The notes: generated by a model not told the origin, from the letters alone. A stretch of DNA of 64,000 nucleotides from Gammaproteobacteria bacterium (GCA_030429175.1 JAUIDD010000009.1:1-64000); one strand, 5' to 3'; counted from the first letter of the stretch, positions 17,390 to 27,793 are shown. Program-made: numbers and translations.

Positions 17390-19627
17390 ATGATATTTTA
17401 TTTTTTTGTTTTAATAACTGTTGGTATTTTGTTTGCAGCTTTTATGTCAACAGCAGTGTTAATAGGATTACTATTGTTTATTGTGCCCTGTTTCTTTTTA
17501 AAGAAATATAGATTTAATAGTTTAATCGCTATAGGGTTGATCTGTAGTGGTTGCTTTTATTATCACTATCGTTATGAGGTATTAACGCGTTGGCAACTAC
17601 CAATAACGCAAATTAAAAAACCAATATTGTTAGAAGGGCGTGTGGTTGATTTACCAATCACATCAGCACATGCGGTACAATTTTTATTTCAGCTAAAGGA
17701 TCAACCTGCATTGTTACAAATACGTTGGTATAAGCCCTATCCTGTGATAAAAGTCGGCGATCAGTGGCGATTATATCTTAGTTTAAAGCCGCCATTAGGT
17801 TTACATAATCCTGGTGGTTTTGATTATCGTCAATGGCTTATTTGGCATGGGATACGTGCCACAGGTTATGTGAAGAGCAGTAATAAAAATAATTTAATTC
17901 ATCGCCAGCAACATATAACAATAAACCTGTGGCGTCAGCAATTAAAACAGCTCATTACAACAGCGATTGATCAGCCTGAGATAGCTGGTTTAATTGTCGC
18001 ATTAACAACAGGGTTTCATGGAGCTATTTTGTCAAAACAATGGCCGGTATTTCAGCGCACTGGTACCAATCACTTAATGGCGATTTCGGGTTTGCATATC
18101 GGTATGGTAGCTGGTTTTGCTTTTTTATTAATGGGTTTTATTTGGCGTCGTTCTGAATATTTGCTTTTATGGCAGCCGTTGCAGTTTGCACAAGCAATTG
18201 CTGCGATATGCGTTGCAATTATTTATGGATTAATGGCAGGATTCTCATTGCCAACGCAGCGTGCGTTGTTAATGATATTAGTGGTCATGCTAGCATTATT
18301 ATCAAGACGTCAAGTACCATTATGGCAGCGCTTTGTATTTGCGTTTTGTGTGGTTGTCTTGATTGATCCATTTGCATTACACTCATCGAGTTTATGGATG
18401 AGTTTTGGTTCGGTTTTTTGGATTATGTATGTTTGTAGCGGCCGTTGGAAATCTTATGCTAAATGGATGCAATGGACGCGATTGCAATTAGCATTGCTGT
18501 TAGGATTGGCACCGTTAACTTTATATTACTTTCATCAGGTTGCGCTCAGTGGTTTTTTGGCTAATGCGGTTGCTGTACCATGGGTTGGCTTTTTAATTGT
18601 GCCTTTATGCTTAATAGCAGCTGGTGTATCACTTTTTAATATTGGTGCAGCAAAATTACTATTTATGCTTGCTGGCAAATGTATCATGCCGTTATGGTTA
18701 TATTTACATTGGTTATCGCAACAATCGTGGGCAATGTGGGGGCATACGATTACAGCAGGCTGGGTGCTGGCATTAGCATTATTAGGCATGGGTTTGTTGT
18801 TATTACCAAGAGGCGTGCCGGGGCGTTGGTTTGGTTTATTTTTATGTTTGCCACTGGTGACCTATAAGCCGCCAGGCCCATCGACAAATCAATTATGGTT
18901 AACCGTGTTAGATGTGGGGCAAGGACTGGCAACAGTATTACGCACAGCGCAGCAGACACTAGTTTATGATACGGGTCCTAAAAGTTATGCAGGTTTTGAT
19001 GCAGGTGCTTCTGTTGTTATACCGTATCTACAGTTCTATGGGATTGATAAACTCAGTCGCTTAATGGTAAGCCACGGCGATAATGATCATATCGGCGGGT
19101 CGAAAAGTATTTTAGCTATGATTCCGACACAAGATATTTTAACCAGTGTGCCATGGCGTTTTCATCAACCAGCCAAACATTGTGAGCGTGGACAGCATTG
19201 GGTATGGGGACCGGCAATATTTGATGTGTTATGGCCATTAGCTGGTAGCGGTTATCAAGACAATAATAGTTCTTGTGTGCTGCGGGTGGGTGTGGGCGAT
19301 CAGCATATTTTACTGACAGGCGATATCGAGAAGCCAGCTGAGCGCTGGTTGGTGACGCATGATCATGTTTCTCTACGTGCTGATGTGTTAGTTGTGCCGC
19401 ATCATGGTAGCAAGACTTCCTCAACACAGGCATTTGTTGATGCGGTTAAGCCTAAGATCGCTATTTTTTCAACGGGTGCCTATAATCAATTTCATTTTCC
19501 ATCACCCAAAGTGGTGGCGCGCTATCGTGCTATTCACGCAACAATACTTAATACGGCTTTGATCGGTGCAATTAAAGTACAAATAGATTCCAAAAAGCCA
19601 ATTGAACTAAAAACAGCACAGTCTTAG
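17390..19627 (+). CDS. comEC: ComEC/Rec2 DNA-uptake channel protein (745 aa)
   Basis: Inner-membrane channel that carries single-stranded DNA into the cytoplasm during natural transformation. Order of domains: N-terminal membrane helices and an OB-like region (about 60-160), the competence domain with many helices starting at MAISGLHIGM, and a C-terminal metallo-beta-lactamase-like domain with SHGDNDHIGG and VVPHHGS motifs, supporting nuclease function. Length is near the family norm. No strong ribosome site precedes the ATG. It is divergent from the lipid A acyltransferase and ends 34 nt before msbA; the comEC-msbA-lpxK order is conserved in gammaproteobacteria (ycaI-msbA-lpxK in E. coli). 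Confidence 0.92.
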   Translation: MIFYFFVLITVGILFAAFMSTAVLIGLLLFIVPCFFLKKYRFNSLIAIGLICSGCFYYHYRYEVLTRWQLPITQIKKPILLEGRVVDLPITSAHAVQFLFQLKDQPALLQIRWYKPYPVIKVGDQWRLYLSLKPPLGLHNPGGFDYRQWLIWHGIRATGYVKSSNKNNLIHRQQHITINLWRQQLKQLITTAIDQPEIAGLIVALTTGFHGAILSKQWPVFQRTGTNHLMAISGLHIGMVAGFAFLLMGFIWRRSEYLLLWQPLQFAQAIAAICVAIIYGLMAGFSLPTQRALLMILVVMLALLSRRQVPLWQRFVFAFCVVVLIDPFALHSSSLWMSFGSVFWIMYVCSGRWKSYAKWMQWTRLQLALLLGLAPLTLYYFHQVALSGFLANAVAVPWVGFLIVPLCLIAAGVSLFNIGAAKLLFMLAGKCIMPLWLYLHWLSQQSWAMWGHTITAGWVLALALLGMGLLLLPRGVPGRWFGLFLCLPLVTYKPPGPSTNQLWLTVLDVGQGLATVLRTAQQTLVYDTGPKSYAGFDAGASVVIPYLQFYGIDKLSRLMVSHGDNDHIGGSKSILAMIPTQDILTSVPWRFHQPAKHCERGQHWVWGPAIFDVLWPLAGSGYQDNNSSCVLRVGVGDQHILLTGDIEKPAERWLVTHDHVSLRADVLVVPHHGSKTSSTQAFVDAVKPKIAIFSTGAYNQFHFPSPKVVARYRAIHATILNTALIGAIKVQIDSKKPIELKTAQS

Positions 19628-19633
19628 ATTGTT

Positions 19634-19642
19634 TGCTATAAT
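19634..19642 (+). promoter_or_regulatory. Extended -10 promoter before msbA
   Basis: TGC followed by a perfect TATAAT lies right after the comEC stop. No good -35 is visible at normal spacing, as is common for extended -10 promoters. The msbA ATG is about 20 nt downstream, leaving a very short leader without a clear Shine-Dalgarno sequence. Confidence 0.55.
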
Positions 19643-19661
19643 CCCCCGTTTCAATGATTAC

Positions 19662-21440
19662 ATGAGTATAGTTGTGAGTAATAAAAAAACAGATCGATTA
19701 TTATTTAAGCGTATTTTGCTGTCATACAAGCCGTACTTGGCATTGTTTATTATTGGTACGATTGCTACGTTTGCAATGTCAGGTGTTGATTCGATTTTTC
19801 CGCTCGGCATCAAGATCCTTATTGATAAGGGTATTACCCACCCTGATCCCAGTCTGATTAAGTGGATGCCACTGGCAGTGGTGGTATTGTCGGTAGCGCG
19901 TACGGTTGCATCAGTGGGTTCACGTTATTGTATGAGTCGTGTGGCGAGAAGTGTGGTGATGGATTATCGTCGCCAAATTTTTTCAAAGTTATTACGTTTA
20001 CCAGCATCTTATTACGATCATCACAGTACCGGGCATATCTTATCAACTTTATTGTATAACACCGATCAAATCGTTCAAGCAGGTATCGATGTATTGGTTA
20101 ATATCATGCAAGATGGTTCGGCTGCTATTGGGCTTTTGTTTATGATGATGTTTGTTAGCTGGCGTTTATTTTTAATGGTGTTAGTGTTTGGTCCACCGAT
20201 TATTTTGGTTGCACGTTGGGCGAGTCGGCGCATGCGTAAGATGAGTAAACGCGTGCAGCAAGGTATGGGCGATGTAACCCATATTGCCGAGGAAGGTGTT
20301 AAAAATTATAAAATGATTCGCATCTATGGCGGTCAACAATATGAAACGCAAAAGTTTAATACCGTCACGCGTAAAAACTTAAGTCAACAGCTAAAGGTAA
20401 CGTTAATCGGTAGTTTAAGTTCGGGCTCGATGCAAGTGTTTGTAGCAATACCATTGGCACTGGTATTTTATATGTTTCAATCGATGTTATTCCATATTAC
20501 CGCCGGTAGTTTGGTAGCATTTATTACCGCAATGGGTATGTTGATGAAACCACTGAGACGTATTGTGAATCTTAATAGTCAAATTCAAACAGGATTTGCA
20601 GGTGCAGAAGGTGTGTTTGAAATCTTAGATGTTGATTCTGAAAAGGACCAAGGTAAGTACGAGGTGGCACGTGTTAAAGGTTTTGTAACATTTCGTAATG
20701 TGCATTTCCAATATATTAAAAACGATGAAAAAACATTGCATGATATTAACTTTAAGATCAAGCCGGGCCAGACTGTAGCATTAGTTGGCCGCTCAGGCAG
20801 TGGCAAAACGACGATTGCAAGCATGTTACCACGTTTTTATGATGTTAATGCCGGTGAGATTTTAGTTGATGATGTACCCATCAATGATTACACCTTGGCA
20901 TCGTTGCGTAATCAGTTTGCACTGGTATCACAGAATGTTACGCTGTTTAATGATACGGTTGCATGTAATATTGCATATGGCGCACAGGCTGATGTATCAG
21001 AAGCAGAGATTATTGCTGCAGCTGAAGCTGCTAATGCGATAGAATTTATAAATGAGTTACCACAAGGTATTCATACGCTGGTTGGTGAAAATGGTGTTTT
21101 ACTGTCAGGTGGGCAGCGTCAACGTATTGCGATTGCGCGCGCCATTTTAAAGAAAGCTCCAATTTTAATTTTAGATGAAGCTACATCTGCATTAGATACT
21201 GAAACTGAACGCAAGATTCAAAGTGCACTTGATCGATTGATGCGACAATGTACTTCACTTGTTATCGCGCACCGTTTATCAACGATCGAAAATGCTGATT
21301 GGATTGTCGTGATTGAAGCGGGACGTATCGCCGAGCAAGGTACGCATGAGGATTTAATGGCGCTAAATCAGTCTTATGCAGGATTGTATCGTATGCAATT
21401 TAATGAACCTATTAGTGAAACGGAACCAGTTAGTGCTTAA
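19662..21440 (+). CDS. msbA: MsbA lipid A flippase, ABC transporter (592 aa)
   Basis: Half-size ABC exporter that flips lipid A-core across the inner membrane. Six membrane helices occupy roughly residues 15-310. The nucleotide-binding domain has Walker A GRSGSGKT, the signature LSGGQRQR, Walker B ILILDEATS and the switch His in IAHRLST. Length matches E. coli MsbA (582 aa). The ATG at 19662 begins at the normal family start; upstream in-frame TTG is less likely. lpxK follows with an overlap, the standard msbA-lpxK arrangement. Confidence 0.95.
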   Translation: MSIVVSNKKTDRLLFKRILLSYKPYLALFIIGTIATFAMSGVDSIFPLGIKILIDKGITHPDPSLIKWMPLAVVVLSVARTVASVGSRYCMSRVARSVVMDYRRQIFSKLLRLPASYYDHHSTGHILSTLLYNTDQIVQAGIDVLVNIMQDGSAAIGLLFMMMFVSWRLFLMVLVFGPPIILVARWASRRMRKMSKRVQQGMGDVTHIAEEGVKNYKMIRIYGGQQYETQKFNTVTRKNLSQQLKVTLIGSLSSGSMQVFVAIPLALVFYMFQSMLFHITAGSLVAFITAMGMLMKPLRRIVNLNSQIQTGFAGAEGVFEILDVDSEKDQGKYEVARVKGFVTFRNVHFQYIKNDEKTLHDINFKIKPGQTVALVGRSGSGKTTIASMLPRFYDVNAGEILVDDVPINDYTLASLRNQFALVSQNVTLFNDTVACNIAYGAQADVSEAEIIAAAEAANAIEFINELPQGIHTLVGENGVLLSGGQRQRIAIARAILKKAPILILDEATSALDTETERKIQSALDRLMRQCTSLVIAHRLSTIENADWIVVIEAGRIAEQGTHEDLMALNQSYAGLYRMQFNEPISETEPVSA

Positions 21441-22362
21441 CTGGATTTGGTATGGCAACTCATGGCTGTGCTATGTATTGTGGCCTTTGTCATTAATCTA
21501 TCGATTCATAGCTTATTTAAAGCGTATCGTAACTAACCCCTATCGTTTTAATGTGCCAGTAATTGTCGTGGGTAATATTAGCGTTGGCGGCACGGGTAAG
21601 ACGCCGTTGTGCATTGCTGTTTGTGAGCAGCTCAAGCAGCAAGGTATGCGCCCAGGCTTGGTGAGTCGTGGTTATGGGGGTAAAGCGATAAATTGGCCGC
21701 AAACTGTTACTGTCGATAGTGATCCCAAACAGGTTGGTGATGAGCCACTATTATTAGTCCAGCGCACAGGCTGTCCAATGGTAGTGGCACCCGATCGTGT
21801 GGCTGCGGTCAAACAACTTTTAAATGATTTTGATTGTGATGTCGTGGTATCAGATGATGGCTTGCAGCATTATCGCTTACAACGTGATCTCGAGATTGTG
21901 GTTATCGATGAAATACGCGGTGTTGGCAATAGCATGTGTTTGCCAGCAGGGCCATTGCGTGAACCCGTATCACGATTAAAATCAGCTGATATGGTGATTA
22001 AAGAGCGCAAGTTGAAACTTGATAGAATATACAACATCATCGATCCTGCTATATGGCTGCCTGAGGTTACAGATAAAAAAGTCATTGCTATTGCCGGTAT
22101 TGGTCATCCACAGCAGTTTTTTGATTTACTAATACAGCAAGGTATTCACTGTAAAACGATTGCTTTTTCCGATCATTATGCTTTTAAGCCAGATGATATT
22201 ACCTCGATTAATGCCGACTTTATTTTAATGACAGAAAAAGATGCGGTTAAATGTAAATTATTTAACGATCAGCGTTGCTATGCGGTGAAGATCTCTGTGG
22301 TATTGAGTAAGCAACTCGTTACTTTGTTAAGCAGCTTATCCTCAGATCCGACCAGAGGATAA
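21433..22362 (+). CDS. lpxK: Tetraacyldisaccharide 4'-kinase LpxK (309 aa)
   Basis: Inner-membrane kinase that phosphorylates the 4' position of the lipid A disaccharide. An N-terminal membrane helix (WLCYVLWPLSLIY) is followed by the VGNISVGGTGKTPL P-loop, the GYGG segment, DDGLQH and the family's LRE/PAGPLRE block. The start is taken as GTG at 21433, whose protein begins like E. coli LpxK (short segment, then W.G.S..). This overlaps the msbA stop by 8 nt and suggests coupling; an ATG at 21376 in the same frame lies further inside msbA. Length is then close to the 328-aa E. coli enzyme. Confidence 0.93.
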   Translation: MLNWIWYGNSWLCYVLWPLSLIYRFIAYLKRIVTNPYRFNVPVIVVGNISVGGTGKTPLCIAVCEQLKQQGMRPGLVSRGYGGKAINWPQTVTVDSDPKQVGDEPLLLVQRTGCPMVVAPDRVAAVKQLLNDFDCDVVVSDDGLQHYRLQRDLEIVVIDEIRGVGNSMCLPAGPLREPVSRLKSADMVIKERKLKLDRIYNIIDPAIWLPEVTDKKVIAIAGIGHPQQFFDLLIQQGIHCKTIAFSDHYAFKPDDITSINADFILMTEKDAVKCKLFNDQRCYAVKISVVLSKQLVTLLSSLSSDPTRG

Positions 22363-22363
22363 G
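22335..22363 (+). terminator. Stem-loop at the end of lpxK, possible terminator
   Basis: CTTATCCTC (22335-22343) pairs perfectly with GAGGATAAG (22355-22363) and the lpxK stop codon lies in the right arm. Only a short T-rich stretch (TTTGATT) follows, so termination may be partial. Confidence 0.5.
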
Positions 22364-22392
22364 TTTGATTAGGTATAGCTTCTGTGCAAAAA

Positions 22393-22401
22393 TGCTATAG
22401 T
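22393..22401 (+). promoter_or_regulatory. Extended -10 promoter before fadE
   Basis: TGC then TATAGT, about 20 nt before the fadE start codon. No convincing -35 hexamer. The arrangement resembles the msbA promoter upstream. Confidence 0.45.
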
Positions 22402-22421
22402 CTGTTCATTTTGGAGCCTTT

Positions 22422-24890
22422 ATGGAAGTCTTTGGTTGGGTTATTTTCTTTCTAATCGTGCTAGGTACGCTAATTTATCGACGTATGAGTCTGGTGATCA
22501 TAGCAGCAGGTGTGGCGGTAGTATTGGTGATCGCATCATTGTTCAGTCATATGAATGTTGTGAGTTTAATAATCTTATGGATATTATATGCACTTTTATT
22601 CATGCCTCTCGGATTTAAGCCGCTACGACGTAAGCTCTTTACCCAAAAAATTCTACTTAACTTTAAACATGTGATGCCTCAAATGTCAGAGACTGAGCAG
22701 CAAGCGCTTGAGGCTGGTACGGTGGGTTGGACCGGTGCGCTTTTTTCAGGAGCGCCTGATTGGCAAGCATTGCTCGCTAAACCAGGACCACAACTATCAG
22801 TAGAAGAGCAAGCTTTTATTGATGGGCCTACTGAGACATTGTGTCAAATGCTTAACGATTGGCAGATCAGTCGCTCGATGACTATTCCTGATGACGTGTG
22901 GAATTTTATCAAGGATGAGGGTTTTTTTAGCATGATTATTCCAAAGCACTATGGTGGCAAGGAATTTTCTGCAATGGCGCATTCACATGTGATTGCTAAA
23001 ATTTCAGGTGTGAGTATAGCGGTGGCAACATCGGTGGGTGTGCCTAATTCATTAGGTCCTGCAGAATTATTACTACATTACGGTACCGATCAACAACGCG
23101 AATATTATTTGCCGCGTCTTGCACGTGGCGAAGAAATACCTTGTTTTGCACTTACGAGTCCTCGAGCTGGTTCTGATGCGGGTGCGATCGAAGACCATGG
23201 TGTCATCTGTCGAGCAAGTTTTGAAGGTAAAGAGCAGCTGTGCATGCGTTTAAATTGGAATAAGCGTTATATAACATTATCACCAATCGCAACATTATTG
23301 GGCTTAGCATTTAAACTCTATGATCCTGAGCACTTATTAGGTGAGGTTGAATCACTTGGGATTACCTGTGCTTTAATCCCAACGCACTTTGATCATGTGG
23401 TAACAGGGCGTCGTCACTATCCATTAGATTCAGCTTTTCCAAACGGACCGACGCAAGGTAAAGATGTCATTATTCCTATTGATTATATTATTGGTGGCCA
23501 GGAAATGATTGGCCAAGGTTGGCGAATGTTGATGGAATGTTTGGCGGTTGGGCGAAGTATTTCACTACCATCAATGGTTGTCGGTGGTGCTAAACGTGCG
23601 ACATTGTGTGGTGGTGCGTATGCGCGTATTCGTCGTCAGTTTCATACCTATATTGGGCACTTCGAAGGGGTGCAGATGGCATTAGCGCGTATGGCAGCAC
23701 ATACTTATATGCTCGATGCCGTACGTAACTTCACTATTGCTAGTGTCGATCAAGGTGAAAGGCCTGTGGTTGAATCAGCGATTAGTAAATATCATACAAC
23801 GGAACTTGCGCGTTCGGTGACGATGGATGCGATGGATGTGCATGGCGGTAAAGCGATTTGTATGGGCCCAAAAAATTATATGGCACAAGGCTATTTTGAG
23901 TTACCCATCAGCATCACAGTTGAGGGGGCTAATATCTTAACGCGTTCAATGATTATTTTTGGTCAGGGTGCAATGCGTTGTCATCCTTTTATTTTATCAG
24001 AACTTAAGGCTGCAAGCTTAGCTCAGCCGCAACAATCATTAATTGAATTTGATAAAGCAGTGTTTGCTCATGCCGGATTTATGATTTCAAATCAGTTACG
24101 TAGTCTGGTCTTGAGCGTAACAGGTGGGCGTTTTAGCTCAGCACCTAAGGGTCCATTAAAAAGATATTATCAGCAATTTTTACGCTTTTCATCAGCGCTG
24201 GCATTGCTAGCCGATTTATCTATGCTCACGATTGGTGGCGCACTTAAACGTCTTGAAAATTTATCAGCACGCTTAGGAGATATTTTAAGCTATCTTTATA
24301 TGGGTTCTGCTGTGTTAAAGCAACATGCCTTGACAGCAGAAGATAAACAAGCAGCAATGTTACCAGTTGTGCAATGGTTATGTCAGGACTTACTGTATCA
24401 ACTACAAAATACCATTCATGAATTATTAATTAATTTTCCAAATCAAATGATCGCAGGTGCGCTCAGGGCACATATATTCCCATTTGGTCGTCACTTTAAC
24501 CCACCGAATGATCGATTAACCTCGGTTGTTGCGACAATGTTAGTTGAGCCAAGTGTGCTACGTCAGCATCTTATGCAAGGTGTTTATGCATCAGATGCAC
24601 AAAATAATATTGTAAAACAGATGAATCAGATTTTAGAACAAGCAATAGAAGTGGAGCCATTAATACAAAAACTTAATCACGCAACGCGTGATAAATTAAT
24701 AACAGGCATGACATTCGAAGCGTTAGTGGCAGATGCGATTGATGCACAACTGTTAACAGCTAGCGAAGGTCAACGATTATTGGAAGTCAATCGTGCTAAA
24801 TTTTCGATTATCGATGTTGATGATTTTGCGCCAGAGGAAATAACCCAAGCATTTAAAGGAATACATAATGGATCAACCATGGCTGGCTAA
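22422..24890 (+). CDS. fadE: Acyl-CoA dehydrogenase FadE (822 aa)
   Basis: First step of fatty-acid beta-oxidation, making trans-2-enoyl-CoA with FAD. The enzyme is the large membrane-associated FadE type: two N-terminal hydrophobic helices (about 1-65), an acyl-CoA dehydrogenase core with ALTSPRAGSDAG, and a long C-terminal DUF1974 region. E. coli FadE is 814 aa, so the length is right. A GGAG ribosome site precedes the ATG. fadD follows with a 23-nt overlap, making a fatty-acid utilisation unit. No fadBA is seen here. Confidence 0.93.
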   Translation: MEVFGWVIFFLIVLGTLIYRRMSLVIIAAGVAVVLVIASLFSHMNVVSLIILWILYALLFMPLGFKPLRRKLFTQKILLNFKHVMPQMSETEQQALEAGTVGWTGALFSGAPDWQALLAKPGPQLSVEEQAFIDGPTETLCQMLNDWQISRSMTIPDDVWNFIKDEGFFSMIIPKHYGGKEFSAMAHSHVIAKISGVSIAVATSVGVPNSLGPAELLLHYGTDQQREYYLPRLARGEEIPCFALTSPRAGSDAGAIEDHGVICRASFEGKEQLCMRLNWNKRYITLSPIATLLGLAFKLYDPEHLLGEVESLGITCALIPTHFDHVVTGRRHYPLDSAFPNGPTQGKDVIIPIDYIIGGQEMIGQGWRMLMECLAVGRSISLPSMVVGGAKRATLCGGAYARIRRQFHTYIGHFEGVQMALARMAAHTYMLDAVRNFTIASVDQGERPVVESAISKYHTTELARSVTMDAMDVHGGKAICMGPKNYMAQGYFELPISITVEGANILTRSMIIFGQGAMRCHPFILSELKAASLAQPQQSLIEFDKAVFAHAGFMISNQLRSLVLSVTGGRFSSAPKGPLKRYYQQFLRFSSALALLADLSMLTIGGALKRLENLSARLGDILSYLYMGSAVLKQHALTAEDKQAAMLPVVQWLCQDLLYQLQNTIHELLINFPNQMIAGALRAHIFPFGRHFNPPNDRLTSVVATMLVEPSVLRQHLMQGVYASDAQNNIVKQMNQILEQAIEVEPLIQKLNHATRDKLITGMTFEALVADAIDAQLLTASEGQRLLEVNRAKFSIIDVDDFAPEEITQAFKGIHNGSTMAG

Positions 24891-26550
24891 CTATGCACCT
24901 GGCGTACCGTATGAAATTGACCCAGATCGCTATCCTTCATTAGTCGCTTTGTTTGATGGTCGAGTGAAAACACGTGCAGATGAAGTTGCTTTTATAAACA
25001 TGGGTGCGACATTAACCTATCAACAATTACATGATCAAAGTGTATTATTCGCAGCATATTTGCAGGGCCTTGGTTTACAAAAAGGTGCCCGTGTAGCAGT
25101 TATGATGCCAAATTTGTTGCAATATACAGTCGCCTTAGTTGGTATCTTGCGAGCGGGTCTTGTCGTGGTGAATGTGAATCCTCTTTATACTGCACCGGAA
25201 ATAAAATATCAGTTAAATGACGCAGGCTGTGAGGCGATTATCGTGGTTGCAAATTTTGCAGCGACATTAGCAGAGGCGTTACCTTGTATACCATCCATTC
25301 AGAAAGTGATGATTACTGAAGTAGGTGACTTAATGGGTGTTATCAAAGGTAACATTGTTAATTTTATAGTGAAACATATAAAAGGGATGGTGCCACAATA
25401 TCGTATTCCTGATGCGATCACATTTAAACAGTTAATGAGAAAAGCAGCGAAATTAAGCTTTCAACCGGTTGACATTGTAAGTAGTGATATCGCTTTTTTG
25501 CAGTATACAGGTGGCACAACGGGCACACCTAAAGGCGCTATGCTGACACATCGTAATATGATTGCTAATGTATTGCAAAGTTCAATCTGGGTAAGTTCGC
25601 TTGTCAATCAGGATGATGTTGTTGTTGCTGCACTGCCGATGTATCACATCTTTTCTTTAACAGTATGTTGCTTGGCGTTTATCTACTTAGGTGCGCATTG
25701 CTTATTGGTTACTAATCCACGTCATATGAAGTCTTTTTTAAAAATATTAAAAAATAATAAAGTTAGTGTTTTTGTTGGAATAAATACTTTGTTTAATAGT
25801 TTGATGAACCAAGCGACGTTTAAAGATATTGACTTTTCATCGTTGAAGCTTACTGTTGCAGGTGGTATGGCAGTGCAACAAACGGTAGCAGAGCGCTGGC
25901 AGGAAATCACAGGATGCCATATTATCGAAGGTTATGGCTTAACCGAGTCGAGCCCTGTAGTAACCATTAATCCAGTAACAAATAAAAAATTTAATGGTAG
26001 TATTGGGTTACCAATTTCATCAACGCAAGCATGTGTGAGAGATGAGGCAGGTAATGCATTGGCACTTGGAGAGATTGGTGAGTTATGTGTTAAAGGGCCA
26101 CAAGTAATGCGTGGTTATTGGCAACATCCAGATGATACAGCAAAAGTGCTTGATAAAGAGGGGTGGTTGCGTACAGGAGATATGGCACGTATTGATCAAC
26201 AGGGATATATCACTATTGTTGACCGTAAAAAAGATATCATCTTAGTATCAGGCTTTAATGTCTATCCAAATGAAATAGAAGAAGTCATTGCATCGATGCC
26301 AGGTGTTGTCGAAACGGCAGTTATCGGTATACCCTCAGATAAAACTGGTGAAGCAATAAAAGCGTTTGTTGTTTTGGATAATCCTGATATTACAAAAGAA
26401 CAAGTGATTGACTACTGTCGTAAGCACTTAACGCGCTACAAACTACCTAAAATAATTGAGTTTCGCAATGCATTACCTAAATCGAATGTGGGTAAGGTGC
26501 TGAGACGTGAACTTAAACAACAATCACTATCGGGGCCAACACATGTATAA
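24868..26550 (+). CDS. fadD: Long-chain fatty acid-CoA ligase FadD (560 aa)
   Basis: Activates fatty acids to acyl-CoA through an acyl-adenylate. The AMP-binding motif YTGGTTGTPKGAML, the YGLTESSP block, the TGDMARID motif and the C-terminal lysine region (PKSNVGKVLRREL) are present; length matches E. coli FadD (561 aa). The ATG has AAAGGA upstream and lies 23 nt inside fadE, pointing to coupled translation. Together with FadE it feeds exogenous or host fatty acids into beta-oxidation. Confidence 0.93.
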   Translation: MDQPWLANYAPGVPYEIDPDRYPSLVALFDGRVKTRADEVAFINMGATLTYQQLHDQSVLFAAYLQGLGLQKGARVAVMMPNLLQYTVALVGILRAGLVVVNVNPLYTAPEIKYQLNDAGCEAIIVVANFAATLAEALPCIPSIQKVMITEVGDLMGVIKGNIVNFIVKHIKGMVPQYRIPDAITFKQLMRKAAKLSFQPVDIVSSDIAFLQYTGGTTGTPKGAMLTHRNMIANVLQSSIWVSSLVNQDDVVVAALPMYHIFSLTVCCLAFIYLGAHCLLVTNPRHMKSFLKILKNNKVSVFVGINTLFNSLMNQATFKDIDFSSLKLTVAGGMAVQQTVAERWQEITGCHIIEGYGLTESSPVVTINPVTNKKFNGSIGLPISSTQACVRDEAGNALALGEIGELCVKGPQVMRGYWQHPDDTAKVLDKEGWLRTGDMARIDQQGYITIVDRKKDIILVSGFNVYPNEIEEVIASMPGVVETAVIGIPSDKTGEAIKAFVVLDNPDITKEQVIDYCRKHLTRYKLPKIIEFRNALPKSNVGKVLRRELKQQSLSGPTHV

Positions 26551-27709
26551 ACTTGCGATTTATGGTGGTTGTATACGTTCACTACGTTTTTTACTGTTTC
26601 CAATATTAATGCCTGCCATGCCTGCAATTGCGATAGCATTATCAGTACCAGATAACTCCGTTAAGTTAATGATTGTTATGTTGAATGTGGGTATTTTATT
26701 TTCGCGGCTGTTTACTACAATTATCGGCAATATGCTTAAGTCAAAATCTTTTATATTAACCTTGTTGGTCATTTATATTATGGGTGGGATTATTGGTATT
26801 GCACCACATTTGAGTGCGATTTTAGTTGCCGGTTTGTTCTTAGGTTTAGGTTCTGGTGCGATGGTAAGTCTTAGTAGTGTTTTAGCACGACAATCAAATC
26901 CAAACCACATATCAGAATCGATATCGTTAGTTGGTTTTATTGCATTTGCATCTCGAGCTATTGCTGTTGTCATATCAGGTTATGTGGTTGAATTTTTAGG
27001 GTGGCAATCTATTTGGGCGATACTAGTTGTTTTGGCTTTTCTATTGTTCGTCTATACAATTTTTAAAAAACTCCCATCAACCAATACAGCAGGCACCAAA
27101 CATGATATTTGGAAAAGCCTATATGCTCTGATAAAAAATCGGCATTACTTATCTATCATTAGCATTTATGGCTTATATGTCAGTAGTGTTAGTGTTTTTT
27201 CAATTGTGACGCCATTTTTAGTTGTGCGCCATTTTCATCTTTCCTTACATCAATTCGCTTATTTTTTGCTCCCAAGTTATATTACAGCAGCTTTGGGGCA
27301 GTTTTTTTGTATGCGTTATGGTAAGCGCCTTGCACCAAGCTTATATTATACTATCGTCTATATGTCCTTTTTATTTGGCATTGTATTACTGTTTATTGCA
27401 ACAGTAACTGTGCAACATTTTACAAGTTTATTTATTATTAGTTCAGGTATTGCCTTGTGCTATTGGGCAACAGGGTTAATAACACCATATATGCAGACTC
27501 ATATTGTAATAAATTTTTCAAATCAGATGTTACCGGCATCAGCAGGTATGGGCTTGATGTGCTCTTTTATATGTATTATTGTTTCGCTCATTGCACCAAT
27601 AGTAAATGATACAACAAGTTTAGCTTTAGCTGTATTTCAGCTGATTATATTTTGTGGTGCTTTAGGTGGTTTGTGGATATCGCGTTCAAAGCTAAGCAGT
27701 CTTACTTAA
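26543..27709 (+). CDS. MFS transporter, Bcr/CflA-like (388 aa)
   Basis: Twelve-helix major facilitator protein with hydrophobic segments throughout, a glycine-rich LFLGLGSGAMVSL stretch near helix 4, and a RSxxxxxxR-like loop pattern between helices 2 and 3. It resembles drug-resistance or metabolite exporters (Bcr/CflA-like), but the substrate is unknown. The ATG at 26543 overlaps the fadD stop by 8 nt and has GGGG about 8 nt upstream, so it is probably the third gene of the fadE-fadD unit. A start at 26507 is in frame but lies within fadD. Confidence 0.7.
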   Translation: MYKLAIYGGCIRSLRFLLFPILMPAMPAIAIALSVPDNSVKLMIVMLNVGILFSRLFTTIIGNMLKSKSFILTLLVIYIMGGIIGIAPHLSAILVAGLFLGLGSGAMVSLSSVLARQSNPNHISESISLVGFIAFASRAIAVVISGYVVEFLGWQSIWAILVVLAFLLFVYTIFKKLPSTNTAGTKHDIWKSLYALIKNRHYLSIISIYGLYVSSVSVFSIVTPFLVVRHFHLSLHQFAYFLLPSYITAALGQFFCMRYGKRLAPSLYYTIVYMSFLFGIVLLFIATVTVQHFTSLFIISSGIALCYWATGLITPYMQTHIVINFSNQMLPASAGMGLMCSFICIIVSLIAPIVNDTTSLALAVFQLIIFCGALGGLWISRSKLSSLT

Positions 27710-27727
27710 GACGTGTATGAAGTCTAT

Positions 27728-27755
27728 ACACAACCAATTTTTCATTGGTATGTGT
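27728..27755. terminator. Hairpin between the convergent MFS and 2TM genes
   Basis: ACCAAT and ATTGGT pair around a short loop and the stem extends through ACACA/TGTGT with one bulge. The loop is T-rich, but there is no strong T tract after the stem. It may serve as a bidirectional terminator of the two converging genes. Confidence 0.35.
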
Positions 27756-27793
27756 TCTCACTAACTGCAGTAAAACTTTAGGTATGAGGCTGA